Positions 17,101 through 24,971 of a stretch of DNA of 64,000 nt are shown piece after piece. Below the pieces are notes generated by a model that searched no databases, was not told the DNA's origin, and saw only the letters and a program-made list of their open reading frames with translations. The number at the start of each line of letters is the position of its first letter. Within the stretch, counting starts at the first letter, position 1. This DNA comes from CAWAHD01 sp963781785 (GTDB lineage: Bacteria > Planctomycetota > Planctomycetia > Isosphaerales > Isosphaeraceae): NCBI GenBank assembly GCA_963781785.1, contig CAWAHD010000002.1:2604001-2668000 (forward strand). Direction: 5' to 3'. Position numbers and translations under genes: made by a program.

Positions 17101-17736
17101 GCTCTGTTCCTGCAGAGCCTTCATGACATCCTCGGTGGACACGTTGTAGGCGCGCATGCGTTCGGGATCCAGCCAAACCCGCATCGCAAAGATGCGGTTG
17201 CCGAGATTCCTGGGGATGCCCATGCCTTTGATCCGCTTGAGCCGGGGCATGACGAAGACGTTGGCGAAGTTGAAAAGGTATTTCTGGTCGGCGTTCTTAT
17301 CCGTGCTGAAAATATTCACGTACATCAGCATGCTCGGCACGACCTGGCTCACGAGGATACCCTCGCGCACCACCAGGGGCGGGAGTTGGAACAGCACGAT
17401 ATTGACCCGGTTTTGCACGTTCACAACATTGATGTTGGGATCCGTGCCCGGCTCGAAGTAGATGATGATCGCCGCCTCGCCGGCACTCGTGGCGGACGAG
17501 GTAATGAAGCGCATGTTCTGAACGCCGTTGATGGATTGCTCAAGCGGAATCAGAACCGATTCGACCAGGACATTGGCGCTGGCGCCCGGATAAGAAATGG
17601 AAACCATGACAGTCGGCGGCGCGATGTCGGGGAACTGTGCGATCGGAAGCGTGTAGATCCCCATCACCCCCAGGAATAAGAGGATGATTGAGATCACGAT
17701 CGCGAGTGCCGGCCGATGGAGGATTTTCGTGAACAT
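14128..17736 (-). CDS. RND multidrug efflux pump, inner membrane permease (HAE1/AcrB type)
   Basis: The protein starts MFTKILHRPALAIVISIILLFLG and follows the AcrB/MexB plan of two repeats with a TM1 helix, a large porter domain and a TM2-6 bundle. Hallmarks include PIAQFPDIAPP, VVVDDAIVVVEAV with the proton-relay acidic pair in TM4, RPIQMTSFAFIAG and GLLGKNAILIVEFA. The cytoplasmic linker between halves carries a His/Asp repeat and two extra hydrophobic stretches (LLFALGGLLVLGGITYLAY). The last about 100 residues are out of frame: a one-base shift near 14450 would restore a short acidic tail ending at 14360 (FSEAVEYNEEDGHNEHES). It sits between the adaptor (54 bases upstream) and the OMF gene and exports drugs or other amphiphiles using proton force. 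Confidence 0.93.
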   Translation of the reverse strand: MFTKILHRPALAIVISIILLFLGVMGIYTLPIAQFPDIAPPTVMVSISYPGASANVLVESVLIPLEQSINGVQNMRFITSSATSAGEAAIIIYFEPGTDPNINVVNVQNRVNIVLFQLPPLVVREGILVSQVVPSMLMYVNIFSTDKNADQKYLFNFANVFVMPRLKRIKGMGIPRNLGNRIFAMRVWLDPERMRAYNVSTEDVMKALQEQSMIGSPGRLGQATGKTSQSKEYVLTYIGRYNKPEQYGNIILKANPDGEILRLSHVAQVELGPQFFDIYSDINGNPAASIVLKQAPGSNAAEVIDSIKEELKQIKKESFPPGMNYEFAYDVSKFLDASIDKVLHTLLEAFILVSLVVYMFLGDLRSTLIPTLAVPVSLVGTFFVLRLMGLSINLITLFAMVLAIGVVVDDAIVVVEAVHAKMAAKHLSPYRATGEVMHEISGAIIAITLVMTSVFVPVTFIPGAVGTFYRQFGITMATSIILSGLVALTLTPVLCAMILKPHSHPGTDSHTNDNGTDPHTSDNGTDSHTSNGERPRRLEVKLLFALGGLLVLGGITYLAYELWGPAGLLLILLPFVRGPFDRAVEKVTGGYAAIVRRIATRRTLTLAVVGGFAAGIVIVNTHLPTGFIPLEDQGIIYAVLQTPPGSTLEYTNAKSLQLEEIAKEIQEVTSVTSLAGYEVLTEGRGSNSGTCIINLKIWAERKRTARQIIVDLEDKCRQMSNVKLEFFEPPAVPGFGTAGGISMLVLDKTFSANYKYLGEVTDKFMAALKKRKEVTNLFTFYAANYPQYELLINNDVAMQKGVSIKAAMDSLNILIGSTWEQGFIRFNQFYKVFVQAKPEFRRYPEDLSNLFVKNDKGEMVPYSAFMTLQNKLGLNEITRYNLYTSASIQCAPAAGYSTGQAIQAIKEVGIETLPPGFDVGWSGLAYDESKKGNEAVIIFLIVVAFVYLVLVGQYESFILPLAVILSLPVGLFGSFLFLQALGLANDVYAQIGLVMLVGLLGKNAILIVEFAVQRRLEGVSLKEAAVEGAKLRFRPIQMTSFAFIAGLLPLVVATGAGAIGNRTIGTTGTGGMLVGTVVGVLIIPGLYYLFAQLDGGRNSSRTRRMSLSARLLSTTKRMGTTNTSHEKHLITVPLCRRPRCLVFEFHSAAGRDPVPPIGALHPGLTVRRKSARQWTIIISQIVRGAMPGPESGMLPKSARFPS
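14244..14312 (-). pseudogene. Fragment of a second RND permease copy
   Basis: In a frame different from the pump, the minus strand reads SSSFILPLAVILSPRSAPFTRA and stops at 14244. The core matches ESFILPLAVILSLPVG of the pump gene (coding bases 14835-14880), with only scattered base changes. It is therefore a short duplicated or recombined piece of an RND permease lying just beyond the ancestral pump stop. Too short to code for anything. Confidence 0.5.
16147..16227 (+). repeat. 27-bp tandem repeat in the pump linker
   Basis: Three near-identical 27-base units lie at 16147-16173, 16174-16200 and 16201-16227. On the coding (minus) strand they encode nine-residue units of the type GTDSHTND(N). 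They lie in the cytoplasmic linker between the two pump halves and keep the frame. The repeated His and Asp could bind metal, but that is inference only. Confidence 0.85.
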
Positions 17737-17789
17737 GGTCAGGGACCAGTCTCGTCGTGTTCGGTGTCGCGAATGTCGGTGAGCCCTTC

Positions 17790-19040
17790 TTATTCCGCGC
17801 GGAATTTTTGGTTCTTGAGGGCCTCTTCCGGCTTACGAAACTCGTATTCCACCTTGGCGCCGTCCTCAACCTGCCGAACCCCTTCCAGAACGATCTTGTC
17901 GCCCACGTCAAGTCCTTTATCGATGACAAAAATGTCCTCCAGCTCGTGCTTGATGGTGATCAGGGTCTGCTTCGCCTTGTCATCCTCGCCGACGACCCAA
18001 ACGTATCGCTTGTCGAGGATGTCGAACGTCGCCCGCTGGGGGATGACGACAGCATTCCTGAGCTTTCGGTGGATCAGGATCTTGCCGGTCTGACCGTGAC
18101 GCAGCAGGCGATCCGGGTTCTTGAAATCCGCCCGGAACGGGATGTTCCCGGTCTCGTTGTTGAATTGGGCCTCGATCACAAGGTTGATGCAGGGCTGCGG
18201 GAACACCTCGTGGTCTGCCAGCTCGAGTTCGACTTTGTCCTCCTGCTGATGCTCCTTGAGGTGGGCCTTGTATTCGAGGTATTCCTTCTCGGGTACGTTG
18301 AAATAAACCCACATCAGGCTGTTATCGGACAAGGTCGTGAGGATGTCACCCTCCTTGATCAGGCTGCCGAGCTGCTCGTGCAGGCGATCGACGATGCCGT
18401 CGAACGGTGCTTTGAGGTCGGTAAAGGCCAATTCGGCCTGCGCCAGCCTCGCATTGGCCCTGGCCCTTTTTAGTTTGGCCTCGAACAGTGCTACCTCAGC
18501 CATAGAGACGACCGGTCTTTTTTGCTCGGACAACATCTTGGTGTTGTTGTATTGCAGTTCCGCGAGCTTGGCCTCGGCATTCTCGGCCTCGGCCTTTGCC
18601 TCGTAAAGAATGGGGACGATCCTGAACATCACCTCGTCCTTCTTCACCGCCTGGCCTTCCTTGACTGTGATTTCGGCGAGATATCCGTTGTCCAGGGCGC
18701 GGACGTTGATGTGGCGCTGCGAGTGGATCTGGCAGACATAGCCCTTGGTGAGGATGACGTCCATTGCCTTGGGGCTGGTGACCACGACCTTGCGTGGCTC
18801 CTCGTGGGCCTCCTCGCTGTGCTTCTGAAAAAACGATTCATACTTGCTGGCGATGTACCCTTTCGTCAGGTTGGCGCCCGTGCCAATGTAATCAAGACAG
18901 ACGTGAATTTTGCGCGTGATGGGCGGCGGAAAGAGATCGATCCCGATCTTCGCCAACCCCAGGACGCCGCCACCTGCAAGCGCGGCGACCAGCATGAGGG
19001 ACGTGATGGGGCGACGCATGACAAATACAATGGGATTCAT
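17790..19040 (-). CDS. RND efflux periplasmic adaptor (HlyD/AcrA family)
   Basis: The ATG at 19040 gives about 416 residues. The N-terminus (NPIVFVMRRPITSLMLVAALAGG then IDLFPPP) has one membrane helix and looks like the start of an RND permease more than a typical adaptor signal. The adaptor core follows: the lipoyl half ALDNGYLAEITVKEGQAVKK, a helical hairpin (AKAEAENAEAKLAEL, LFEAKLKRARANARLAQAEL), the second lipoyl half FDGIVDRLHEQLGSLIKEGD and the beta-barrel and membrane-proximal domains ending GDKIVLEGVRQVEDG. It is 53 bases upstream of the pump gene. Its core is clearly paralogous to the C-terminal part of the sigma fusion at 20054-22255. Confidence 0.9.
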   Translation of the reverse strand: MNPIVFVMRRPITSLMLVAALAGGGVLGLAKIGIDLFPPPITRKIHVCLDYIGTGANLTKGYIASKYESFFQKHSEEAHEEPRKVVVTSPKAMDVILTKGYVCQIHSQRHINVRALDNGYLAEITVKEGQAVKKDEVMFRIVPILYEAKAEAENAEAKLAELQYNNTKMLSEQKRPVVSMAEVALFEAKLKRARANARLAQAELAFTDLKAPFDGIVDRLHEQLGSLIKEGDILTTLSDNSLMWVYFNVPEKEYLEYKAHLKEHQQEDKVELELADHEVFPQPCINLVIEAQFNNETGNIPFRADFKNPDRLLRHGQTGKILIHRKLRNAVVIPQRATFDILDKRYVWVVGEDDKAKQTLITIKHELEDIFVIDKGLDVGDKIVLEGVRQVEDGAKVEYEFRKPEEALKNQKFRAE

Positions 19041-19235
19041 CGAGCAAACTCCAACATGACTCGTCGCAGGCAACAGATCCAGGCTCGAGATCGAACGCAA
19101 CAGGCAAACACGCGCTCACATCGCACAAGCGTTGTCATCTCGAATGACTTGCGGGTGACAACCCGCGGCAAGCGAGCCCGGCCTTTCCCCGCGGAAGGGC
19201 CACTTATGGCTCGGCCCAAGGGGCGCGCGCTTTCA

Positions 19236-19580
19236 TCAACAACGCAGCGGGAGCTGCGCCGGAGTGAGAACGGAGAGCGAGACACTCTCCGGCGGCGTGA
19301 TTTGCGAAAGAGTGAGAGAGGGGGGCGAAACACGCCGCACTCCTGGCAGCCCGCACAGCTCAAGACCGTCTTCTTGAAATTCGCGATCGTCGTCCTCGAT
19401 CGAATCCATGATCGGCCCCAAGGGCGGTATTGCCGCGCTGATCTCGACGCCAGCCTTGGAAATGAACTTGACGCCGAGCTGCGGGCAACACACACACGCT
19501 GCGGACAACCACGCGAGTACTGCGACGACCGCAAACGATGCATTTTCCCAGGTTACGGCCAGCCGCCCGATCACGCCCAT
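19236..19580 (-). CDS. Small membrane hypothetical protein
   Basis: The ATG at 19580 opens about 114 residues with one hydrophobic segment (ASFAVVAVLAWLSAACVCC) followed by LGVKFISKAGVEISAAIPPLGPIMD and an acidic stretch. It lies in the same direction between the sigma-adaptor fusion and the adaptor gene, so it would be co-transcribed with the efflux locus. No family is recognised, and the downstream third has a less coding-like composition. Confidence 0.35.
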   Translation of the reverse strand: MGVIGRLAVTWENASFAVVAVLAWLSAACVCCPQLGVKFISKAGVEISAAIPPLGPIMDSIEDDDREFQEDGLELCGLPGVRRVSPPSLTLSQITPPESVSLSVLTPAQLPLRC

Positions 19581-20053
19581 TCCTCCACGGAAGAACCGAC
19601 GATTCGCAGATGACCGTCTTTTGAATCGCGTCAGCCCAGTGATGAATAGCAACTGCCAATCCCTGACAATCATACACGCAGGCTGACAATATACGAACCC
19701 CAATTCCCGTAATTTGTATCGGTAGTTCGCGCGGCAGTCAAGGCGTGGTATGTGGTCTCGGTCGCAAAGCGACCAACCATGACGTGCCGTTTCTGAGCAA
19801 TCACGCCCACGATTTGATTTGCATCGCGCCCTAGCCGGAGGTTCGGCTGCGTGAACTCGCAGCCCGAGGCGGGAGCGTCGAGCGTGGTTGCCCGTGGTTG
19901 CAGCATGTCTGCGCCGGTGCGGGCCTCGCAGAGCTTGTCGCGGGTTCGCACCGCAAGGCGCCGGAGGTCAGGGCGGCGATCATGCGATTGGTGCGCGGCG
20001 AACGCTAACCATGCGTGTCGGATGCAGCCTGCCGGCCGCCGCCTTGGCGGACG
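19581..20053. other. No gene seen
   Basis: This 473-base stretch separates the sigma-adaptor fusion from the small membrane gene. I see no conserved reading frame, RNA gene or terminator-like hairpin in it. Confidence 0.5.
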
Positions 20054-22255
20054 TCATTGATGTTGATTTTTTAGTTTTCGGATCACCTCGTCCGGCGGAC
20101 GAGACTCGTATTCCGCTTTCTCGCCGTCGCGAACCTGTCGGATCCCCTCGAGAACGAACCTGTCACCCACACCGACTCCCTTGTTGATGACGAAGATGTC
20201 GTCCGTTTCGTTCTGGATGGCGATCTCGCGCTGATGCACCACGTCGTCTTTGCCGACGACCCAAACGTATCGTTTGTCGAGGATCTCGAACGTCGCCCGC
20301 TGCGGAATGACGACCGCGTTCTGCAACTTTCGGTGGACCAGAATCGTGCCGGTCTGACCGTGACGCAGCAGGCCGCTCGGGTTGGGAAAATCCGCCCGGG
20401 CGGCGATGCCCCCGGTCTCGTTGTTGAATTCGCCCTCGAAGTTGACGTTCACGCAGCGCTGCGGGAACTTGCTGTGGTTCGCCAGCTCGAGCTCGATCGT
20501 CTGATCCTGCTTTTCCTGGATCGAACTGGCCATGTATTCGAGGTATCGCTTCTCGGGTACGTTGAAATACACCCATATCACGCTGTTATCCGACAACGTC
20601 GTGAGGACATCGCCCTCCTGGATCAGGCTGCCCGGTTGCGCGTGCATCCGGCCGACGACGCCGCCGAAAGGCGCAACGATGTCGCCAAAGTCCAATTCCA
20701 CCTTCGCGCGTTCCGCCTTGGCCTTCGCCCTTTTCAGTTTTGCCTCAAACAGGAGCAGCTCATTCTCAGAGACGACCGGGTTTTTTTGCTTGAACAACTT
20801 CTTGGTGTTATCGAACTCCAGTTGGGCGTAATTGGCCTCGGCCATCTCGGCGTCCAGGTTTGCCTTCTTGAGTCCTGCATCGATCTTGAACATCAGAGCG
20901 CCCTGCTTCACCGCCTGGCCCTCCCTGACTCTGATCTCGTTGAGATACCCTTTGTCGAAGGCACGAATGTTTATGTGGCGCCGCGAGTGGATCTGGCAGA
21001 CATATCGCCGGGTGACGACGACGTCCATTGCCTTGGGGCTGCTCAGCACGATCTTACGGTGTTTCTGGTCGTTGTCAGGTTGGGAGGAATTCGCACCCGA
21101 GGAGGTCGCGGCGGCTTCAGCCGGAAAACGGCCTGTTTTCTCGTCCGTGACCTCGAGTCGGATGTCGCCGGAGCGTCTCGCCGCGGCTGTCTGGCGTTCG
21201 GGCTCGCCGTCACGCTTGGGCTGAAAGAGAATGAGTGCGCCAGGTGCGTCGACGCGTATCGGTGTGTCGCCGGTCATCTCGACGACCGCCACCTTGCGCG
21301 GCGGCTCGCCGTTGCGAGAGACCAGAATGTGGTAGGTCCAGTTCGGTGAGCCGGCGTCCTGGGGCTTGCCGGACCCATCCTTCGACTTACCGATTCCCGA
21401 TTGGGCGAGAGCGACGGCACCGGCCGCGAGCGCTGCCACAACCGCTACGACTTTCATCACGAGTTTGAACTTGCTCAGGAACATGGATCTCAGGACCCCC
21501 TCGGTAATGACAGCGACCGATGTTGGAACGGCGCTCGCCGCTATAGCGTAACTGACCGTCGACTCTGCCAAGCCTGCCGGCACAGCCGCTCGAAGAGCGC
21601 CGCCGACGGATCCGGCCGCCATCGCAGCGGCTGTCGCCAGGCCCCGACGCACGAGCCGCCCGCGCAGCCTTTTCCTTCCGCGGGCGAGGCGGCTCTTGAT
21701 CGTTCCGACCGCGCATCCCAGGTGGCGCGCGGCTTGCTCGTGGGTGCGGCCCTCGAGATCGCAGAGCACCAGCGCAACCCGGTAGCGACCCGGCAGGCGG
21801 TCGATCTCCTCATGGATGATTTGCTTGAACTCGTCATCGTTGCCATCGTGTGGCGGCGCCACCAATCCGGGCCGGAGCGCGGCCGCCGCGTGCTCGTGCG
21901 CGCGGCGCCGGATAGTGGCCGATCGGTCGTGAATCGCAGCCCGATAAGCCGCCTGGTGCAGCCAGGGGGCCAGTGAGTCTTGTGCCCAGAGCGATCCGGC
22001 CTTCTTAGCCAGGGCCAAGAACGTTGCCTGAAATGCGTCTTCGGCTGCGTTCTCGTCGCGCAGGATAGAACGACAAACGCGCAGGACAAACGGCCCGTGG
22101 CGCTCCACCAGTGCGGCAAAGGCCAACTCTCTCGGCTCACCGCGGGCGGTGGTGAACCGCTCGAGCAACTGGCCGTCGGTGGGAGAGCCGATCGCGCCCA
22201 CGTTGAAGAGCGTCCGCAGATGCAAGAGCGCGTTATTGCGGCGCTTGACCACCAT
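20054..22255 (-). CDS. ECF sigma factor fused through a TM helix to an RND adaptor (HlyD) domain
   Basis: One uninterrupted 733-residue frame holds two normally separate proteins. Residues 25-110 are sigma region 2 (ELAFAALVERHGPFVLRVCRS, AEDAFQATFLALAKKA, WLHQAAYRAAIHDR) and 146-200 are region 4 (IDRLPGRYRVALVLCDLEGR, AARHLGCAVGTIKSRLARGR). An Ala-rich linker leads to one transmembrane helix at about 264-284 (LVMKVVAVVAALAAGAVALA), preceded by Lys residues, which places the sigma part inside the cell. Residues 305-350 form a small beta domain and 400-720 a complete adaptor: FDKGYLNEIRVREGQAVKQG, helical hairpin, FGGVVGRMHAQPGSLIQEGD and barrel. The adaptor part is paralogous to the gene at 17790-19040. 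It heads the efflux locus, so the pump may be sensed by, and control, its own sigma factor; that is inference. Confidence 0.88.
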   Translation of the reverse strand: MVVKRRNNALLHLRTLFNVGAIGSPTDGQLLERFTTARGEPRELAFAALVERHGPFVLRVCRSILRDENAAEDAFQATFLALAKKAGSLWAQDSLAPWLHQAAYRAAIHDRSATIRRRAHEHAAAALRPGLVAPPHDGNDDEFKQIIHEEIDRLPGRYRVALVLCDLEGRTHEQAARHLGCAVGTIKSRLARGRKRLRGRLVRRGLATAAAMAAGSVGGALRAAVPAGLAESTVSYAIAASAVPTSVAVITEGVLRSMFLSKFKLVMKVVAVVAALAAGAVALAQSGIGKSKDGSGKPQDAGSPNWTYHILVSRNGEPPRKVAVVEMTGDTPIRVDAPGALILFQPKRDGEPERQTAAARRSGDIRLEVTDEKTGRFPAEAAATSSGANSSQPDNDQKHRKIVLSSPKAMDVVVTRRYVCQIHSRRHINIRAFDKGYLNEIRVREGQAVKQGALMFKIDAGLKKANLDAEMAEANYAQLEFDNTKKLFKQKNPVVSENELLLFEAKLKRAKAKAERAKVELDFGDIVAPFGGVVGRMHAQPGSLIQEGDVLTTLSDNSVIWVYFNVPEKRYLEYMASSIQEKQDQTIELELANHSKFPQRCVNVNFEGEFNNETGGIAARADFPNPSGLLRHGQTGTILVHRKLQNAVVIPQRATFEILDKRYVWVVGKDDVVHQREIAIQNETDDIFVINKGVGVGDRFVLEGIRQVRDGEKAEYESRPPDEVIRKLKNQHQ

Positions 22256-22674
22256 GAGTCGTCAGTTCCGGTCGGGCCTTCGCAAATCTCACAAGTAAAC
22301 GCCGCGAGCGGCCTCGGGCGTTCCCGATTTATTGCTCAACAAACGATTTTCCGTCCGGGTTCCAGGACAACATACCGAGTTCCCGGCCTGACTGCTGGTG
22401 TTGAAGCGACGCACGCAGGTTACTACTATTATCCTTGCGCGGCCGACGGTGTGGAAGTCAGACGCGCGCACTTTGAACACGCTGCATCCTGGCTGCGACT
22501 CGCCGCGATCATGACGATGATTGACCCGCTGGCCACAGCGATAACTCGCCGCAAACCGATAGCCCAGATGGTCTTCCCTCTTTATCCGTTTACGAGAAAA
22601 CCAGCGAGCGGAACGGCTCCGCTGTGGCGCGGCGTCGTAGCCTCCAGAACACCCACAACCGGCTCTGACGATTC
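22256..22674. other. No gene seen
   Basis: About 420 bases upstream of the sigma-adaptor fusion. The promoter of that gene should lie at its left end, but no clear -35/-10 pair stands out. No conserved reading frame is visible. Confidence 0.45.
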
Positions 22675-23088
22675 TCATGTCCCAGGCGGCGGCTTATTCT
22701 TCTTTTTCTTGGCCCTCAATCGGGTTCGCTTCTGGGAGAGCCGACGGGGCAAGAAAACATTCTCCTGCTGAGGGTCATACATGACCAGTTCGAGTTGCCG
22801 CGCGAGTTCGCCCACAATCGGCCAGACGTCCCACCGGCGCGACGGCACGATGCAAATCACGAGATGCGAGTCTGAGACTTCACTTGGCGCTGCCAGTGGC
22901 CAATCATCTTCCAGTCCGGGGTCGGGATCGGGCCAGTGTGTGGCGATCTGCTCCGCTAATTGCGCGATTTTCGCCGAGGGTTTAGCCCGCGCGCATGCAC
23001 CCTTTTCCAGAAGGGCAGCGTAAATGTCAGCGGCCTCGTCGTTCTCGAGAGGCTCGTCGGAGTCCCAGAATGCAAAGTCATGGCTCAT
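22675..23088 (-). CDS. Uncharacterised small protein with basic tail
   Basis: The ATG at 23088 opens 137 residues beginning MSHDFAFWDSDEPLENDEAADIYAALLE. This N-terminal pattern (FAFW-x-PL-x-EA-x-IY) recurs in small uncharacterised bacterial proteins often seen in immunity-type clusters. A middle segment SHLVICIVPSRRWDVWPIVGELARQLELVMYDPQQ follows. The tail is strongly basic (SQKRTRLRAKKKKNKPPPGT), suggesting nucleic-acid contact or disorder. No partner toxin is visible. Confidence 0.55.
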   Translation of the reverse strand: MSHDFAFWDSDEPLENDEAADIYAALLEKGACARAKPSAKIAQLAEQIATHWPDPDPGLEDDWPLAAPSEVSDSHLVICIVPSRRWDVWPIVGELARQLELVMYDPQQENVFLPRRLSQKRTRLRAKKKKNKPPPGT

Positions 23089-23279
23089 GAGATGGCCCAG
23101 GGATCTCCTGTCCGGAAAGAATTTCACACGTGCAGCGTGTGTTCCATTTCCCCCGTGACTAACAATTCTCCGGTATTCCGCCGCGCTGTGTAGCTCCGCT
23201 ACCCCATGCGAGAACCTCGCGGCGGAATAGAGGGCCGATTGACGAAAAAGATCTGGGCGGTCTCTCGCACGTGACGCCA

Positions 23280-23665
23280 ACCAACTCCGTCGATAATCCC
23301 CTCCGGCAATGACTATGGACATGCTCGAAGCCAAGAAGCTGTTTTTTCAGTACGACGGATCTCGCTTCTCTATGTCCCGCGATGGTGTGGAAGCGGATTA
23401 CCTGAACGCCGGCGTCCCACCGGAGGCGGAAGCCGCGTGGCTCAGGGAGCTGACCCAAGACAAGTTACGCCTCCTCTCTCAGGAGGGCAATTGGTGGGTT
23501 CTCCATTTCCTCAACGATCATGCAGACACTGGGCATCTTGCCGAGGTCGTGCAGGCTGATCCGAAAGGTAAGCTGTGGCAGCGCTGCGCGTTCCTCAAGG
23601 AGTTTCTCGTTTATACAAACAAGGTGCAGAGGGCTGGAGGTGATCCGTCATTGGTCTCCCGAGCG
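23280..23665 (+). repeat. Long direct repeat, copy A
   Basis: The stretch from the bases before the start of the gene at 23309 to about 23665 is repeated at 32509-32745 in the same orientation. Identity is very high up to 23490 and again from 23637; the 146 bases between (23491-23636) are absent from copy B. The partner copy is listed separately. Confidence 0.85.
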
Positions 23666-23791
23666 GTGCGCAAAGCGATCGTGGAGGGCGAGCGGCTGCT
23701 CAAGAGGTCGAAATCGGAGGAGTCGATCCGACGCGTCCAGGCCGTCCTGGTTCAGGCCCGTCAGTTCCTGGGCGAAATTGAGATCGACTGA
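23309..23791 (+). CDS. Hypothetical protein, 160 residues, with a truncated duplicate elsewhere
   Basis: The ATG at 23309 opens MTMDMLEAKKLFFQYDGS, continuing DYLNAGVPPEAEAAWLREL, a middle WWVLHFLNDHADTGHL segment and a helical C-terminus (RRVQAVLVQARQFLGEIE). I do not recognise the family. Its first about 60 codons and the bases just before the start are repeated almost exactly at 32509-32745, where the copy is broken by an internal 146-base deletion. The intact copy here is therefore the functional or parental one. Confidence 0.65.
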   Translation: MTMDMLEAKKLFFQYDGSRFSMSRDGVEADYLNAGVPPEAEAAWLRELTQDKLRLLSQEGNWWVLHFLNDHADTGHLAEVVQADPKGKLWQRCAFLKEFLVYTNKVQRAGGDPSLVSRAVRKAIVEGERLLKRSKSEESIRRVQAVLVQARQFLGEIEID

Positions 23792-23859
23792 GAGACGCTG
23801 TACAACTTGTTGTGTGAGCATCTCGGCCACGGTCATGTGATCAACCGACGAACTGAACG

Positions 23860-24135
23860 TCATTGCTTCGGCCCGAACCTCACGGCGGACCGGGCCCGTA
23901 GTTTCTCAGACTCAACCTCGCGGTTGCGCGGCTCAGCCGTGGTGACCAACGACCGAATAAGTGCTCTGGCTGATGCCGTAACTTCTTCGACCGCGCGCTC
24001 GAACGCAAGTTCGTTTGCTTTGGACGGGCTGGTGAATCCACAGATCTTTCTCACGAACTGGAGCGATGCGTCCCGAATCTCCGCTTCCGTCGCGGGCGGC
24101 TCAAAGTTGAATAGCGTCTTGATGTTTCTGCACAT
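23860..24135 (-). CDS. DUF2277 family protein
   Basis: The ATG at 24135 gives 91 residues that match the DUF2277 signature nearly throughout: MCRNIKTLFNFEPPATEAEI, RDASLQFVRKICGF, a PSKANELAFERAVEEV helix and SLVTTAEPRNREVE. It is a small soluble family of unknown function spread across soil bacteria. The normal family length is about 85-90 residues, so the gene is complete. It lies 100 bases downstream of the DUF1569 gene on the same strand. Confidence 0.9.
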   Translation of the reverse strand: MCRNIKTLFNFEPPATEAEIRDASLQFVRKICGFTSPSKANELAFERAVEEVTASARALIRSLVTTAEPRNREVESEKLRARSAVRFGPKQ

Positions 24136-24238
24136 GGCGGCTCTCGTAAGTCCAGTTGGCCAGGGTAACCTCGCGGTCACGTGACGCGAGCCGTGTCCTG
24201 CGCCTGGTGAGTTCTTGAATTGGCGTTCAACACACTCT

Positions 24239-24736
24239 CTATGACGTCGCGACGATTCCCAAGTGCGGCTTGAGGCGACCAAAGTGGTGCATGCAGTGAA
24301 CAATCTGCAAGTCCAGCGTCTGCTCTCGCTCAAGCCTGTTGAACAATGGAGATGGGCGCATGAACGGGCCGGTGTGGGCTTTGAATTGCGCAACCATCGC
24401 GGCAAATGCTGCGACCGCTGCATTCGCATTTGATTCTGGCGGATGGACGGTTGCGTCGATTGTACCCATGCCGACGGGGAGTCGGCGGTTGCCCAGAAAC
24501 TGTTTCAGAATTCTCGGTCCCAAAGTGAGCCGAATGATCGCCATCGGTAGCCTCCTCGACCATGGCATCGGCGGCGGCCCTTCGAGCGGCGCACGCAGCC
24601 AGTCCGCCAAATGGCGACATGTCTGAGCCAGGTCCCAATTGCCGGTCTGATCATAGCCCGCTGACTGGCACCGTCGCGCATAGGCGACGGCATCATCAAG
24701 ACTTCGAAAATCGAGTCCATGTTCAAAATCAGGCAC
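24239..24736 (-). CDS. DUF1569 (DinB-like) protein
   Basis: The product is 165 residues starting MPDFEHGLDFRSLDDAVAYA. It shows the DUF1569 pattern: GNWDLAQTCRHLADWLRAPLEG early, and QIVHCMHHFGRLKPHLGI at the end, with His residues positioned as in the DinB/YfiT four-helix metal-binding superfamily. Members are thought to be metal-dependent enzymes or thiol-linked transferases, but the activity is undefined. It is in the same orientation as the YciI gene and the DUF2277 gene. Confidence 0.88.
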   Translation of the reverse strand: MPDFEHGLDFRSLDDAVAYARRCQSAGYDQTGNWDLAQTCRHLADWLRAPLEGPPPMPWSRRLPMAIIRLTLGPRILKQFLGNRRLPVGMGTIDATVHPPESNANAAVAAFAAMVAQFKAHTGPFMRPSPLFNRLEREQTLDLQIVHCMHHFGRLKPHLGIVATS

Positions 24737-24752
24737 GGAGTTCTCCCGAAAC

Positions 24753-24941
24753 TCAATAACTTCCGGTTGTGATCGCGCCTGCTCGCTCGTAATTCAAGAT
24801 AATTTTGCACTTCCGTAAACGTGCAAATCCGGCCCTTGTTGCTGCTTGAGTTTGCCGACTTTTTCCGCAATGTCTCCGCGACCGGATGGAGATGCAGCCG
24901 TACTCGCGACGAAAGATCGCCTCGATCTGCGCTGCGTCCAT
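24753..24941 (-). pseudogene. Remnant of an ECF sigma factor, N-terminal end
   Basis: The ATG at 24941 opens MDAAQIEAIFRREYGCISI, which matches the N-terminus of the SigJ/ECF42-type sigma factors (x-AAxIExVFRxExG). After about 20 residues the similarity is lost through a frame change or deletion, and the remaining about 380 residues of such a protein are absent. In many bacteria this sigma class is encoded directly after a YciI-like gene, exactly the arrangement here (YciI at 24972-25313), which supports the identification. Confidence 0.6.
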
Positions 24942-24971
24942 GGCGCTCAGTTGGTTCCGTCGGGTCCGCTG

